NCBI GenBank assembly: GCA_023259355.1 | Contig: JAHFQI010000007.1 | Location: 1 to 44,321, forward strand | DNA from: Comamonadaceae bacterium | GTDB lineage: Bacteria > Pseudomonadota > Gammaproteobacteria > Burkholderiales > Burkholderiaceae_C | Reading direction: 5' to 3' | Length of the DNA: 44,321 nucleotides | In this document: one piece after another, positions 44,017 to 44,321 of the stretch | Layout: each line of letters opens with the position of its first letter | How positions within the stretch are numbered: position 1 is the stretch's first letter | Notes under the pieces: model-generated | Database searches by the model: none | What the model was told of the DNA's origin: nothing | What the model saw: only the letters and a program-made list of their open reading frames with translations | Made by a program: the position numbers and the translations under genes

Positions 44017-44321
44017 TCAATGCTTGTGGCGGGTCAGCACGCGGGCCAGGATGTTCAGGCCCAGCACGGCCACCGTGATCAGGAACACACCGGCCCAGGC
44101 CAGTTGTTGCCAGTTCTCGTAAGGGCTCATCGCGAACTTGAAGATCGTGACCGGCAGGCTGGCCATGGGCTCGCCCAGGTTCGAGGTCCAGAACTGGTTG
44201 TTCAGCGCGGTGAACAGCAGCGGCGCCGTTTCACCGGCAATGCGCGCCACGGCCAGCAGAATCCCGGTGACCACACCGGCGCGCGCGGCCTTCAGCGTGA
44301 TGCTGAGAATGACTTTCCACT
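44017..44321 (-). CDS. pstA: Phosphate ABC transporter permease PstA (5' end outside window)
   Basis: Open from the window edge; about 100 C-terminal residues are visible ([19 protein letters not shown] from the edge inward, then [20 protein letters not shown] and the final helix). The EAA-like loop [18 protein letters not shown] is the PstA/PstC ABC-contact motif. It forms the channel with PstC. The pst promoter and any pho box lie outside the window. Confidence 0.95.
   Translation of the reverse strand, partial: WKVILSITLKAARAGVVTGILLAVARIAGETAPLLFTALNNQFWTSNLGEPMASLPVTIFKFAMSPYENWQQLAWAGVFLITVAVLGLNILARVLTRHKH

Overview
The window reads as a chromosomal segment of a betaproteobacterium of the order Burkholderiales, most likely family Comamonadaceae (Polaromonas/Rhodoferax/Variovorax-like). 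The grounds are high GC, dense mostly co-directional genes with many ATGA stop/start overlaps, a Bug-type (TctC) solute-binding protein, the order trxA-rho-rpmE2, the order pstA-pstB-phoU-phoB-phoR, an AddAB-type nuclease pair, and a GC-rich intergenic repeat that I remember from Comamonadaceae genomes. Genus cannot be fixed from the sequence alone. I found no tRNA, rRNA, CRISPR, transposase or phage gene, so this looks like core chromosome with some accessory metabolic cassettes.

Layout. 1-5.75 kb: the end of an RnfB-like ferredoxin gene, then (minus strand) a tightly coupled cluster: GltD/NfnB-like FAD-FeS oxidoreductase, fused gamma-alpha and beta subunits of a 2-oxoacid:ferredoxin oxidoreductase (KorA, KorB), and a CBS-pair protein. 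An FNR/ANR-like box lies upstream. 5.9-13.2 kb: a complete propionyl-CoA to succinyl-CoA operon (scpA, meaB, pccB, pccA, a VOC epimerase candidate), with a divergent GntR/FCD regulator. 14.1-19.4 kb: an unknown 133-aa protein with a strong promoter, and the stress operon prkA-yeaH-spoVR. 19.5-25 kb: a mandelate-racemase-like enzyme with one altered catalytic lysine, a VOC protein, small membrane proteins, an AI-2E-family permease, a periplasmic FKBP and dusA.

24.7-27.7 kb: a second GntR/FCD regulator, an ACAD10-like phosphotransferase and a Bug binding protein. Identical palindromic operators stand before the regulator and before the two-gene operon. 27.7-34.9 kb: addB-addA and a BaiN-like flavoprotein, joined by a mini-ORF. 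35-37.4 kb: trxA, rho and rpmE2, each with its own extended -10 promoter; rpmE2 has a striking leader palindrome. 37.4-40.5 kb: a GT-C type membrane glycosyltransferase candidate and a MATE transporter. 40.4-44.3 kb: the phosphate regulon phoR-phoB-phoU-pstB-pstA, with pstA cut by the window edge.

How it fits together: the first 13 kb handles C3-acyl-CoA. Propionyl-CoA is carboxylated and isomerised to succinyl-CoA. The adjacent Kor module could connect succinyl-CoA and 2-oxoglutarate through low-potential ferredoxin, probably under oxygen-responsive control. The GntR/kinase/Bug cassette may feed related hydroxy-acids in; that link is inference. The remaining blocks (PrkA stress, DNA repair, thioredoxin/Rho/L31, Pho) are housekeeping.
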